Source: Elgaria multicarinata webbii (lineage: Eukaryota > Chordata > Lepidosauria > Squamata > Anguidae). From it: 64,000 nucleotides of DNA. Position 1 is the first letter of the stretch, and the number at the start of each line of letters is the position of its first letter. The translations under genes and the position numbers were made by a program. The stretch lies in NCBI RefSeq assembly GCF_023053635.1, contig NC_086173.1, positions 142,695,197 through 142,759,196 on the forward strand, in the 5' to 3' direction. Positions 1 to 11,894 of this stretch are shown here, piece after piece. The notes below the pieces were generated by a model. The model did not search any database and was not told where the DNA came from. It saw only the letters and a program-made list of their open reading frames with translations.

Positions 1-50
1 GTTCGAAAACCACTTTCATAGTGCAATGAATCTTGCTGCTTGGTTATCCA

Positions 51-56
51 TTTAAT
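51..56 (-). promoter_or_regulatory. Possible poly(A) signal of the sFRP gene (ATTAAA)
   Basis: An ATTAAA on the minus strand lies about 135 nt past the sFRP stop codon. It is a common variant of the polyadenylation hexamer, and I see no closer AATAAA. The assignment rests on position only. Confidence 0.3.
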
Positions 57-187
57 TTTGTAATTCTACTGCAAAGATGTTCTACAAACAGTTACGTGCC
101 TGAAGCCTTGGTTCTGGAAGAAAACCTTCTAGATACACGTAGAGGAGCAACATTGGATTAGATTTCATGCCAGGGACTAGAAGCAGT

Positions 188-3100
188 TCAAGTTCGGCAT
201 TTGTAATGTTTCCATCGTCGCACAGCAGCCTGTAGATTTCGGTTCTTCTTGTGCCAGGCATAGGCCTTGTTCACCACCACAACTTTGTCATTCTGCACCT
301 CTCCGCTGATCACATAGACCCCTGTATTTGTGCCTCTCATGATGTTATGTACACAGGTAGCGTCTAAGTTCAGCCACTGCTGAAGTTTGGGGTGAGTTTC
401 AGTCTTGAGGAGGGGACCATGCTTCAGAACTTCCAACTTGGAGTCAAGGTCAAAGTCAGCAATGGTGGATGTCTTGTTCTTCCTCAAAATCCTAATTTTC
501 ACAGCTGTACCAAATACAAGTTAAATAAATCAAACTGCCATTAAAATAGGTAATCATCAACTCTCTCACCAATTGCTTTCTGATGTGGCTCTGACAAGCT
601 ACAGTTTTGCTCTGTACCTGGACAACAGTGCTAGTTTAGTCCAGTGAAATTCTCAAAACAAATCTTTCAAAATGTATTACCCAGTTCCCCTAACAAACAA
701 ATTCATTTTAGGAAGATTCATTATCTGATGATACTGGCAACACAGATCATCAGATGTCTTCATAAAATTCTAAGGCACATCAGAAGCCTTCCACTTGAGG
801 CTTAGGCTACTGTGGATTCTTTCTTTTTCTTTTTTTTTGTAGATGATGCAACAGCATTAAGTTGTCTGATTTTTCTGCATATGAGAAATCCCAACTATAA
901 TTGTAGAACTTTTTCTGTCTGGCTCATTGTAGTGACAGGCCTTGGGACATGTGGTTTGAAGTAATTACCACTTTTCCTTTTGTCCCTGACATCGCTTAGT
1001 TGGTGGTGACTATTTGGCCAAAACCTTCTCCTGATAGGATTTAACTTATCTCAGTAGTCCAGAATCTCCTTTGATGTGATAACAAATCAAACCTGTTAGA
1101 ATTAGGAAATTAGGATTGAGTGCTATTAATTTGAGATCCCCATTCTGAGCTTTAGTTCTTTAGAAAATTAATTTTACTATCCACCTGATTATAAGAATAA
1201 GTTTAGCATTGGTTCAAAAAACCACATGATTTGTGAGGTCATCTGTATCACCCAAATATGAGATGTCTTTAAAATGCAGAGTAACCTAAAATGCAGAATG
1301 TGGAGAATATATTGCTGGGGGCGTGGCGTTAATAGTTGATTGGGTGGTGATAATTGTCCATTGTCTGTGTATTTATTTATTTATTTATTTATTTATTATA
1401 TTCTGCCCTATATCACAAGGATCTCAGGGCAGAGTAGAGGTAAAATCATACAAACAATATAAAACAATAAAAACATACAGCTAAAAACAAATTAAACCAT
1501 TAATATGTTAAAACCAGTATAGAATTTAAAAACAGTAAAAACCAATTAAAACAATGTACAAACTTCATGAATTTAGCGATCAAAGGCTTTGTTAAAAAGC
1601 CATGTCTTAACTTGGCACCGAAATTAAGCCAGTGCCGGCTCCAGTTGGGCCTCCAAAGGGAGGGCATTCCACAGCCGGGGTACCACAACAGAAAAGACCC
1701 TCTCCCATGTCCCACCATAGCGTATGGTGGGACACAGAGGAGGGCTCCTCCAACGGATCTCAAGTCTCAGGCAGGCATATACAGAGAGAGGCGCTCCCTG
1801 AAGTATCAAGGTCCCAAGCTGTTTAGGGCTTTAAAAGTCATTACCAACACCTTGAATTCTGACTGGAAGCGTATAGGCAGCCACTGCAATTCCTTTAAGA
1901 CCGGTGTTATGTGGTCTCTGTGAGATGTACTGGTCAGCAGCATTTTGCACTAGCTGCAACTTCAAGGGCAGCCCCAGATAGAGTGCATTGCAGCAGTCTA
2001 ATCGGGAAGTTACAAGTGCATGCACTACTGTGGCTAGGTTATCCTTGTCCAGGAAAGGCTGTAACTGGCGGATCAGCTGAAGCTGACCCCAAGTACTCCA
2101 GGCAACGGAGTCCATCTGGGCCTCCATTGACAAGGATGGACCTAGAATACTCCCAAGCTACACACCTGCTCCTTCAGAGGGAGTGCACTTCATCCAGAAC
2201 AGGTTGCTTACCCAATTCGCAGACTTGAGAACCACCAATCCATACAGCTTCCATCTTATCAGGATTCAGCTTCAATTTATTACCCCTCATCCAGCCCATT
2301 ACAGCCTCCAGGCACAGATCCAGCACCTTCACACACACCCCAGCTGTCTCCGATGTCAAGGAGAAGTAGAGCTGAGTATCATCAGCATACGGATGACACC
2401 CAACTCTCTCTCTTCCATCTCAAGACAGTGGCTGCCTTTTGGATTCCCAGGTCAGAATAGCTTTGTTACCTGACTCTTGGCGATAATAAAGTGCACATCT
2501 GATGATGTGGCCTCTAGTCCAGTCTTCCCCAGCCTGATGCTTTCTAGATGTTTTAGACCAACTCCCACCAGGCCAAGCTAGCATGGCCAATGTTCAAGAT
2601 TGCTAGTAGCTGTGGCCCAAAATATCTGGAGGCCAGCAAGTTTACACCATATTAAGTTTGTTCGGCTTTAATGTGCACAAAAGTGTTATAAAATACACAC
2701 TTTCTTGCGAGTAAGTGCCTTAATCCTGCCAAAGAATGAGCAAACATACATATTTTGTTTTATGCCATAAATTTATTATCTGTATTTCTGTTATTTAGTT
2801 ATTTTTATGTTTTTTAAAAAAAAATCTTTGAGACCTAATTTTTTCCTTTTTGTTTTTTTAAAGCCTATTGGGGCGGGTTATAAAGTCACCCTGTGTTTTC
2901 AATACCTTAAAATAGTGCTGGACACTGCCAAGCTGCACTTTAACATGCTTGCATTTTCTTAATAAGAATTGGATGGATGTTGTTCCAAAGTTTGAGGGGT
3001 TAGATAGTTCATGTTTCTTGATTTTTTTGAATGGTATTCTTGTGATTCAGCCAAGTGGTAAGGTAGAGTGGGGTAGCACCCCACATAGTCAACATCATGG

Positions 3101-6100
3101 ATTGTGACTTCTCCAAGGCTTTAAGAGGAGAGAATGATAGGGCTCGGCTAGAAGACTGGGTTGAGTAGGTCTGAAAGAATTCCTTGATAGTCTTAAAACC
3201 ATACTAGATGAGATGGTGGAGATCTATGATCTGAACTCTCACCTCTTTAAATTTTAGCAAATAGAAATAGCGGGTGGAGAGAAGTAATCCATATTCAGAC
3301 TATGGCTCTGGGAGAGTTAACCTGTCCCCTGCTGCCCCTTGCTCTGTGTTCCCAATGAAAATCTCCTCCTCAGCTGCCATTGGTCCCATTAGGGGAAACC
3401 TATGAGTACACATAACTTTTCCCTAGCAGAGGAAATCACTTGGGAGGGGGCAACTACATTTTTCTTGTGAGGAGAGCATGGGGGCAAATAGTCAAGCCCC
3501 CATTCTTTAACACCATGCTCCCTCCATCGGCCAATTGGTATTTGCCAAAAATTTAAAAAGACTGCAGATCTGATCATGGATCTCTGTCCTCTTGTCTTGT
3601 TTGGCCATTACTTATTGGAAAATATGGAAATCTGCCACTTGTTTGCTGAGGCACGTAGAGGGTTATTTCTTTGTCTCAATAGTTAGAAGGGTAGGGAGTA
3701 GTGATTTACTTACCAAAATCACTGGTGCAAAAGTTTTCCAGAATCTCCTTGGCAGAGCTAGGTTCTTCAAGTTCACAGTCCCTGCAGCTGGCTCGGGGCA
3801 CTGCTGGAACACACACAAAGTTATAAGATTTCTTTGTGACTAATGTAGCCCAGAGAACTTTGGAGTATGCTGACAGTCACTGCCCAGAAGCAAGGAGATT
3901 GTTTTTGTCTGTTGTCCAAGAGAATTTTGTCTGGTTTCCCTCTCTCTTCAAACAAAATAACCTGGGGGCTGTCTTATCAGCTTTTATAGCTGATCCTCCC
4001 CAAAACCCACAGCATTGCAGTTGCAAAGCGACAACCACTGTGATACATGGGCAGGCTTGAGTGTGGAATATCCTGCCCTGAAACTTCGCAGGTTCGGTTA
4101 CACAGCCCTAACGCACAGCAAATAGCAACTAACAATTAGGCTCCCGAAAGTATTTTTTCTTCTTCTGCTCAACTCCGTAGCAGTAAAACTATGCCTCTGT
4201 GCACCTGTGCAGCTTCAAATCAACAGTCACCCAGCCTCTCTCAGTTGTGCTCCTTTGTAGTTATGAAGCTTTGAGTCAACAGGCTTTAACAACTGCAAAA
4301 TAGTGCAGCAGTAAAAAGTGGAAAGGCAGGAATTGACCCACATTCTCAACGGAGCATTTTCAAAGCAGCAGGGCTGGTTCCCCTCCCCACAACTGCACTT
4401 GGCAAAGTGCAATGGAAGGCAATGAGTTAATTCCAGGTAGCCGTATTTAACCCCCTGTTCTCACTACTAGCCAGCTGAGGTCACACACATTCCCAAACTG
4501 CACTGCATCTGCAGTGATAGGGAAATTCTTCACAAAGTCAGTTTGGAGAAAAAATTAATTTAGGGCAAGAAACGTCACGCGAGCTACAGAAAGGGACGTG
4601 CATCATCTGACACAATCAACTTTGGGATGTAGTAGAACTGGAGTAAAAGCTCCGTGTAGATACCCTCCTGGTTTACCACATTCTAACCCAGAGGCTTCTG
4701 AAAACTGCTTCTGGCACAAAATTGCCAATCTAATCAAGTACTTTATTGGCCCTGTTCAGAAGGCACCTTAAACCACTGTGTTTGAGGCTTTAGCCACTGT
4801 TGTTAAGGCTTTTTATTAACCAAAAAAACCTTCGTCACGGTGGTTTAAGGTGTCTTCTGAACAGGGCCACTGTGTTCCTACAAAACCAACAGGTCACAAT
4901 GGTTTAAGGTGTCTTCTGAACAGGGCCACTGTGTTCCTACAAAACCAACAAGAAAATGGCATTGAAGTAGCTTGGAAATAAAGAACTGTGTTTTTATTTC
5001 TATTATACTTAGTTTAGAGGGGAAAGTTTGTGTTTGTCTTGGATATGATCTCCTAGGTTAAGTGTAGCAGATGTCTTGGACTTCAGCTCCCATCAACCAT
5101 AGCCAACATGGCCAATGGCCTGCAGGTCACCAGATTGCCTATCCCTGTCCTAGATTAAACCATTTAGATAGAAACAGCAGCTCTGCCCCTGGCCCTTGCC
5201 TTCATATAGCTGCCTTCTAGCAAAAGCCGCAGAGCAGCAGGTGCGGATTCCTGGACTGTTGGAACAAAGGGCTAAGAAGAACAAATGGGCCATTTACTTG
5301 TGAGCCCAGCGCGTTGTACTCTTCTTGGAAATGGCTTCATGCATAGTCCTCAGTTTAACTTTGGTGTCATTGATATGGCTTTTGGCAAGTCTTTATCTAT
5401 TAGCCTTAAGTTTCATTTGTATAAAATAGATATAACAACATCCCTCAGTTATTAAGAAGAAGATATTATCTGCCATATGTCTTTGCAATAGGCCAAGCTA
5501 TGAAAGGCCAAGGATTTTACTGCACAACCTGCATTAAAGACCTCCACACAATTTTGGATTATTTTTGTTCAGTTCTCTCATTTTAAGATGGGTTTTTTTA
5601 TTACTTATTTATTTTATTTAGAACAGTTCCAGGCCACCTTTAAGGGCAAGAGCCATCCCAAGGCAACTTACACAATAACATCCCATACAATGAAAAAAAG
5701 CCATACAGTGATAAAACAGGAAAATGTTGGCATTTCATAAGCTTTTCGACTCTTACAGATTGCTCTGAATTGAGCAAAAGCCAAGCAGAGCTAATACAGA
5801 GAATGAATACTCATACACACACCCCTCTGCTTCTCTGTTTTACTGTTTTCTGGATTTCTGTCAAGATGGGGCTGTTATGACTCTGCGTGTGTGTGTGTGT
5901 GTGTGTGTGTGTGATATGGCAAGTACACACAGCAAAATGCCTTACTTCTCCTGCTGGAAGTGTTTTCATCGGTGATTGAGGAGATGCACAGCTCATGGTC
6001 TTCAGGGAATTTGTTGCAGTTCAGGATTTCAGGCCAAGGGTAGCCATAGCAAGCCATGACTGGGGCACAGCTACTCCTGACAGCTTCACACAGGCTGTGG

Positions 6101-8884
6101 CAGGGATAGATGAGCCTAGAGTGAGAGAGAAAAGATTGAACCAGTTCAAAACTTTAGGAACATGTGCCTGCTAAGTACCCCAGAGCAACTCTATACCCCA
6201 GAGCAACTCTAGCCTGCTACTAGGATGATATCTACAGTTGCTGTTGTTTTAATCCCTGTATAAATATCTTCATTATTTGCATTAGATATCGTATTTCAGT
6301 TTCCACCTTGAAAGGTTTATTTAGGAAAGAAAAGCATGCACGTAATAACTTGTGCCAAAAATGAAATATGTTGATTTAAAGAATTTAATAAATAGGATTT
6401 GTATTTTGACTTTTTTAAAAATTAGCATTAGCTGCTTGACCCACTCAAATGTGGTGTTGCTGTGTTTCATTCTGGTACCAGCAAAATACCCATTAGAACA
6501 GTCTGTGCATGACATGGAGACCCCTCAGTGAAAGACTTCTTATGCGGGGCAGTGGTGGACAGGTTTTACTCCCACTACCAATTTATACCACAGTGCTTCA
6601 CCTTTTTCCATAGCAGTTTTCTTCTCCCTAATGCCTCAGACTGCAACCCAGTGACTTTGTCACAGAGCTCTGTAAAAAGCACTGAGAATCAAGCCACTCC
6701 CTATTTGCACAGTTCCATTGTGGGTTCTGTTTCATGGTTATGTTAGACTGTGATAGTGGCATCTAGAGCAGCCTTTTCCAAACTGCTACCCTCCAGATGC
6801 TTTGGACTCCAACTTCCAGCATTCCTGACCGTTGGCAGTGCTGGCTGAGTTGAAGCCCAAGGGCACCAGGTTGAGGAAGGTTGGTATAGAGAACCAATGT
6901 CAGTATTCGAAAATGATAAAGATGCTAGAAGAGCAGTGTTAATTCAAATAGCCAAATGTGTGTATTCAAGGTAGTTGGCCTTTACTAGACCTCAGCTAAT
7001 CTGACTGAAGGGATTTAAAGAATCCTAACAGCAAATTTAGGACCACACACCTTTGAAGAGTCCTGTAGGATGGAAAATGAAGCAAAGCCTGGGAATGAAC
7101 TTTGGACCTTCTGCATGCATATCACGTTTTCTACCACTGAACTACAATCACGTGTTCTACAATCACGTGTTTGACCACTGAACTATACCTTTTCTGTGCT
7201 TTCAGGGTATGCACTGAGCTTTAAGATCTCCCTCCTCCTCCCCCACAAATAAATGTTTCTCTTGTGAGAGATACCCTACAGGCATAATACAATTTTAAAT
7301 AATTATCTGTGTCTTGGACTTGCCATAGGTTTACTTGACAAAACTAGCTGCGTATCCTTTGATTCTGAGAGGAGCTGGATCATCTGTGTTAGAGAAATTT
7401 CTGAAATTACGTTGCTGAGACTATTCATAAAGTAGCTGCAGTTTTAATATACTTTATGAAAAATTATGGAAGTGTCAGTATCATTAGTTTGATATAAGGA
7501 AATTTGTAATAAGCTCCTCTGAGACCTGATCACTTTGATAGATACATGTACAGAATGGTGCAGCCTAGGACTTCAAAGGTAAAAATACTTGGCATGTTCT
7601 TATTCTGTTTAAAAACAACAGAGTCTCATGGCACTTTAAAGGCTAACAAATTTGCTCTGGAATAAGCTTGGACACTATCAGATTCATGAAGTATTAACCT
7701 CAAATTGGCAGATACACATGCTGGGAGCGGGGAAATGTTAACTGTGTTGTCAAAAGGGAATGGAAATTCAAAGCCTACCGAAAGTGATGATTACCTTAAG
7801 AGCTGCCATTCACAAAACATTGTGGGTGATAACACAGACATCAGTGCAACAGTGAGCTGATTTAACAAATGAGTCTTATTCTGTTTGTGCCAAATAGGGA
7901 TGTCAGAAAAACCCACAAGGAATTCAGATAACTTTGTATTTCTATGAATTCAGCCTACAGATTCTGCAGCAGACCGGCTTTTTCTGAATTATGTGGACTT
8001 GCAGACCTCTTTTACATACTGGAATTTTACGCAAATTTTGTTGTACAAAAATGCTAAAGATAAAAGAAAAACATCAACTGAAAATGCACGTTCCCTCCAT
8101 AGGCTAGAGGGTGAAAACAGATTTGTGGGGTGGGATTTGTGCATTTTTTGAAGTGCACATTTTCCAACGTGAATGGAAGTTTGGGAAATTGAGAAAAATC
8201 TGATTCTATCAATGAGTGGACGACAGAAAATAGTCGCCTGATAATGTATGAAACAAAGACAGAATGGATTTAAGAAAATCCATATACCCCTTAGTGCCGA
8301 ATAATGCAAAATTGAAAGAGACATTGAACGTACACTGCAGCCAATGTTGGTTTTACATTTTCATAAGTGATTTAAGCCAAATCTGATATAGGTCAGCATG
8401 TATGACAACACTACAGAGGGTATAAACAGAGATGCATTAGGGAGAGCCAGCATTGGGGAAACGAGGCAGAATGTCCATGCAGATGTTTCAAGAGTGGCAA
8501 CTGGGGTGGGGGAAAGGGAGGTGGGCAACTAAGGGAAGAGCAAATAAACATTTACCTGGCAGTAAGCTGGACAAAACACCCTTACCTGTCTAAGCAGATT
8601 GGGGCAAAGAGAGAGCAGAGGAAGATCCTGGCATCTGGATGGCATTCTCTGGCTAACAAGGGCAGCCAGCTGGTAGACTGCTGGATTGCTTCAGCCATTG
8701 TCTCATGGTCCAGCAGGTTGGGGAGTCTCATCTCAGTGTACCCAATGTCAAAACACAAAGCCATGCTTCTTGGAATTGATGTGCATCTGGAAGAGCTTCT
8801 TCGGTAGCTTCCAAAAACTCCTGGGAAGTCCCAGATTAGCAGATAACCCAAAAGCACTAGAAGCTGCTGTTGTGTGCGCGGCAT
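188..8884 (-). CDS. Secreted frizzled-related protein, sizzled/crescent type (4 exons, complete)
   Basis: Coding exons on the minus strand are 8884-8586, 6115-5946, 3803-3714 and 504-188. All junctions are GT-AG and in phase, giving 876 nt and 291 aa. Exon 1 starts MPRTQQQLLVLLG, a hydrophobic signal peptide, and enters a frizzled cysteine-rich domain (GYTEMRLPNLL, FLCSLFAPICLD). Exon 2 completes it (YPCHSLC, SCAPVMACYGYPWPE). Exon 3 has the CxxC linker and NFCTSDFA that open the netrin-like domain; exon 4 carries the rest, ending YKCRT. Family knowledge: sFRPs bind Wnts extracellularly, and sizzled also inhibits tolloid/BMP1 proteases. The wording of the CRD fits the sizzled/crescent branch, which mammals lack, better than SFRP1/2/5; I cannot decide between sizzled and crescent. 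The gene faces away from P4HTM. An in-frame ATG lies 10 codons upstream, but MPRT gives the better signal peptide. Nothing looks broken. Confidence 0.88.
1374..2455 (-). mobile_element. L2-like LINE, 5'-truncated, old and decayed
   Basis: Read on the minus strand, this holds the end of a reverse transcriptase: YADDTQLYFS near 2390-2360, then a stretch resembling the C-terminal LINE region (TSRLDCCNALYLGLPLK), ending in an ATAAAT-type microsatellite at 1374-1397. Frame shifts and stops are frequent. It is related to the younger copies at 52.2 kb and 57.5-60.7 kb but clearly older. It lies in the last intron of the sFRP gene. Confidence 0.8.
2520..2645. mobile_element. hAT-like foldback MITE
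   Basis: Imperfect palindrome with the family's core words (CCAACTCCCACC, then TGGCCAATG) and an inverted-repeat end (ATATCTGGAGGCCAGCAAG). It is a degraded member of the MITE family also seen at 6.8, 19.0, 29.6, 38.3, 44.7 and 57.0 kb. Confidence 0.5.
4748..4952. mobile_element. Short MITE with long TIRs and a 59-bp tandem duplication of one end
   Basis: The 121-bp unit at 4748-4868 starts GGCCCTGTTCAGAAGGCACC and ends in its inverted complement; the two 33-bp ends differ at only about two positions. The right end and its flank (4835-4893) are then repeated directly at 4894-4952. No coding capacity. The superfamily (PIF/Harbinger, hAT or other) cannot be decided because no clear target-site duplication is visible. 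It sits in an intron of the sFRP gene. Confidence 0.7.
5595..5720 (-). mobile_element. LINE (L2-like) 3' tail fragment
   Basis: TTATTTATTTTATTTAG followed by a short 3'-UTR-like stretch, read on the minus strand. It resembles the terminal part of L2-type elements and has no coding part. Confidence 0.45.
5887..5912. repeat. (GT)13 microsatellite
   Basis: Uninterrupted GT dinucleotide run in the intron just downstream of sFRP exon 2. Confidence 0.98.
6769..6885. mobile_element. hAT-like foldback MITE
   Basis: Starts CAGCCTTTTCCAAACTGC and ends in a recognisable inverted complement (CCAGGTTGAGGAAGGTTGG). The middle has the family core TTGGACTCCAACTTCCAGCA. It belongs to the same family as the copy at 57031-57177. 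Confidence 0.65.
7605..7695 (-). mobile_element. Penelope-like 3' end fragment (tentative)
   Basis: Plus strand shows GAGTCTCATGGCACTTTAAA and GGCTAACAAATTTG, the reverse complement of a very common amniote repeat end (AAATTTGTTAG, then a 'gtgcca' tail). On the minus strand it begins with a decayed CTGATA/AAGCTTA segment, where intact relatives have CTGATGA-stem-GAAA. The Penelope assignment is inferred from that hammerhead-like layout. Confidence 0.4.
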
Positions 8885-9235
8885 AGTGGGATGGCAGTGA
8901 TATTCTGTTTTCATAGGCTCTCTGTATGTGCCCCTCCCCAGTGAAATGTGACAGATTAAATTCTGCCTTCCCAAAGGCAATCTAGACTGAGGATTTCCTG
9001 CTGGGGTTCGTTTATTATAGCAGAGAGGCCACCTTTGTATGAATGCATTCTCATTAAGCTCTAATGTCACCGTTTTTTCTTTGCCAGTGCCCACCCCCCA
9101 CAATTGTTTGGATTTTGACTAGCAGGTATTGAAATGAGGGCAATCAAATCAGCTTGAATGGTTCCCCGCCTCTCCAATATCTGATTGAATCATTGTTTGC
9201 CTCCCTCCCCTTTTGCCTGCCCAGGGATTAGTGGT

Positions 9236-9244
9236 TATTTTATA
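9236..9244 (-). promoter_or_regulatory. Possible TATA box of the sFRP gene
   Basis: The minus strand reads TATAAAATA about 350 nt upstream of the sFRP start codon. The spacing would leave a 5' UTR of roughly 320 nt. It is a sequence match only; AT-rich chance matches are common here. Confidence 0.3.
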
Positions 9245-10007
9245 AACACCACTGTTTTCCTCCCTCTTGTGTTTTGTAACAAAGCAATCACAAAGTTAAT
9301 TAAGTCACATTTGTTTAGCTCTTGCCATTGTTAAAGAGGCAGTGGGGTGTGTCAGCCCTGTGTTCTGATTGTTAACTAGTTTGGAGAGATTTCTCCAACT
9401 TTGGATAGACTCCTTATAACCTTGGAGGTTGTTGTTTACACACAGGATGTAATTGGCAAACTTTTTATCTTGTATTCATGCCACAGGAAATTAATTGTGG
9501 ATAGTGGTGTACCTCTTTATTTGGCATGTAATGAGTTGCTGAGATATACAAGTGGCTAGCTCTGTTCTCTGGTGATGGTTGAAAACATTTACTGTCAGCC
9601 CATTGCAGTTTAATGTAGGTCTTGTAACGCCTTAGGGACATCAGCGTGTTGTGCTGGTTCATTGTTAATTTGCTTCCTATGCCATTGACTAATCTTGGGG
9701 GTAGTTAAGGAGAAGCCTCTTCTAAGAGGATTATGCCCTGTTTGTAGCGGAATGCAGTCTGTTGGGGGCTTATGTGGCCGTGGTCAGTTGTGCTCTCTGC
9801 TTTTCCATTTTCTATGAATCAGGCAATGGTTTCTCAATTTTCTTAGGTCTTGGCAAGTAAAAAAATAATTAAAAATATCCTGAGCTAAAACTGTTATCCG
9901 GATGTGTTAACCCTTTGCATATCATTCTTTAGATGTGGTCAGTGTGGAGTATTTCATCAAGTGCTGGATTTAGATTATAGTGAAGGAATTGGGGTTGTCT
10001 CCAAACC

Positions 10008-10076
10008 CCAGTTGTTCATCTGTAATAGGGGAATGACAATGAAGTACCTCACAGGATTGTTTCATGGATGAGTAAG
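10008..10076 (+). mobile_element. MIR/CORE-SINE 3' fragment
   Basis: Carries the familiar MIR end: CCCAGTTGTTCATCTGTAAT followed by a purine-rich stretch and ACCTCACAGGATTGTTTC. This corresponds to the last third of a MIR-type SINE and is ancient. Confidence 0.55.
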
Positions 10077-10386
10077 ATTTTGTATTTTTAATATATTTTA
10101 TTTATATTTGTACACCATTCTGGCAGAGGTGGCTTTAAATATTTGAATTAATTAATTAAAAGGCTGTAAAACATTTGGACATTAAATGCTAAATGTACGA
10201 ATACAATAGCGCCATGCTGAGTTCAGGTAAAGCCAGATCATTCTAGTATTTGGATAAGGACTTTTTGGCTATCATTCCAAAGACACAACAAATGTGACAG
10301 AGTTAACAGTGGAGGAGATTTTCAAAAGGGGGAAAGACATATAGGGTTGCCAACCAATCAGTCCAGCAGGACTCATGTGGCTGGAC

Positions 10387-10470
10387 AGTGGCTGGGTTCG
10401 GATGACACAGTAAGCAACGGGTGGGAGTAAAGAGTCAACCATCCGTTGCATTGCTTACTGTGTCGTCTGG
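10387..10470. mobile_element. Small foldback MITE
   Basis: GGTTCGGATGACACAGTAAG at the left and its inverted complement near 10455-10470 (CTTACTGTGTCGTC) flank a short centre. The two inner arms read GCAACGG and CCGTTGC. No coding sequence and no clear target duplication. Confidence 0.5.
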
Positions 10471-11894
10471 GGTAGGGGGGACAAACAACTCACAGTGCTC
10501 TAATTTCTGGAATTAAGCAATGGAGAAAAACAACAGGCTGCTCTGTTGCTTCTCTGGAGACCCGTTGGTTATTATGTCGTGTGGCTGGCTCTGTTGCTGA
10601 TTTTCCCATGTGGCATGCATTATTTCAGAAGGACATAGAGTTCTCTGGCAGGAGCAGCAGAAAGCACCCTGGCCACTCCTCTACAGCTGGCAGAACTTGC
10701 AATGGTTGATGGGATAGCCCTGGGAGGAGGGAGGGAGGAGCAACAGCTGGCCGGAAGGATGATGGGAGTTTCAGCCTCATGACAGGGGGGCAGGGCAACA
10801 TGTTGTGTGGAGAGTACTGGCGAAATAACGCACGGTAGGTTGCTTATTCCCCCCTCCATTGTCTACCGAACCCTCCCAATGACTCGAAAGACTACAGGGT
10901 AGCAGGAGTAGTGTCTGTAAGGGCTCCAGCTGCATGGCAGGAACACCCTTACCTGTTGTATAATTGCTTATGATGGCGTTTGCAAGGGAGAAGGAGCGTA
11001 TTGAAATAGAGGAATAGCTGGGAGCACCCTGTCTACTACTGCTGGTCATGGGGTGTTCCTTCCTTATAGCCTGCATGGAACAGGGTGAGGGATGGATTTT
11101 GTACCTATGGCAGACAGAACAGTGAACAACAGTCAGCAGCTGTAGCGCATAGTCCCTGGACCTGCATGCATAGTAGAAGTTTGTGAGGAAGTGAGAGAGA
11201 AGAGTGAGTGGCACCATCCAAGCGCACAGCAAGTGCTTATGTTTCATTCTCTCCCCCACCCTCGGATGGTGGTAGGAAGAGATGGCAGCGATGGAGAGTA
11301 TATCCTTGGGAGGCTGTCGCAATTGTAGACCCTTCTCTGTGTTTCACTGAGAGTTCAACTAATGAGAACACTGTGGATGAGTATGGGGTAAATCAGAGAT
11401 TATATACAATGGTGTGGTTCAGATGATTGTTCCAGGCGTTGTAAACCATGGTTTATAAGGCTAGGAATGAGTATAGGAGCCAAGCATGTCTCCCCATTTC
11501 CTGCCCTCCTCCCATCATATGCTGGCTTCAGTGCAACAATCCTGACTTTTATTAGGCCAAAGTACCCCCTTGCATCCTAACTGGGGAACTCTTGGTTAAT
11601 GTCAGTTAAAAATTGAGAAAAATAGCCCAAGGGCATACCTTGGCTTCTTTTCCTAGTTTGTTAACCTACATTAAGCCAAAATTCCCCAATTAGAACATCA
11701 GGGTGGACTCTGGCTGAATACAAGCCAAGATCTTTACATTGAGGCTTGATAAGAGTGGGGACGAGTGTTTGACCCCAACACTTGTTCCGCTTTGGAACAA
11801 TTGTATGAACAGTACCAAGGAAGATGTTTGTGTTCTTTCGGTGTTCGTCTCCTAGTAGGCGAGTTCACTTTTCTCTCTCTTTCTCCCGTGGTAG

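Larger units (their letters stand above)
8885..11894. other. Interval between the sFRP start and the first visible P4HTM exon
   Basis: No convincing exon on either strand. I looked for an open stretch encoding the P4HTM N-terminus and transmembrane helix and found none. The interval contains a TATA-like site (9236-9244), a MIR/CORE-type SINE remnant (10008-10076), AT-rich LINE tail material (about 10080-10160) and a small foldback (10387-10470). The longest open frames (for example 10777-11322 minus) lack domain character and splice context. Confidence 0.7.

Noticed and set aside
1567-1923. 118-codon plus-strand frame near 1.6 kb
   Set aside because: Antisense of a decayed L2-like LINE.
10777-11322. 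181-codon minus-strand frame
   Set aside because: Low-complexity translation with no domain, no splice sites in phase and repeat-like surroundings.
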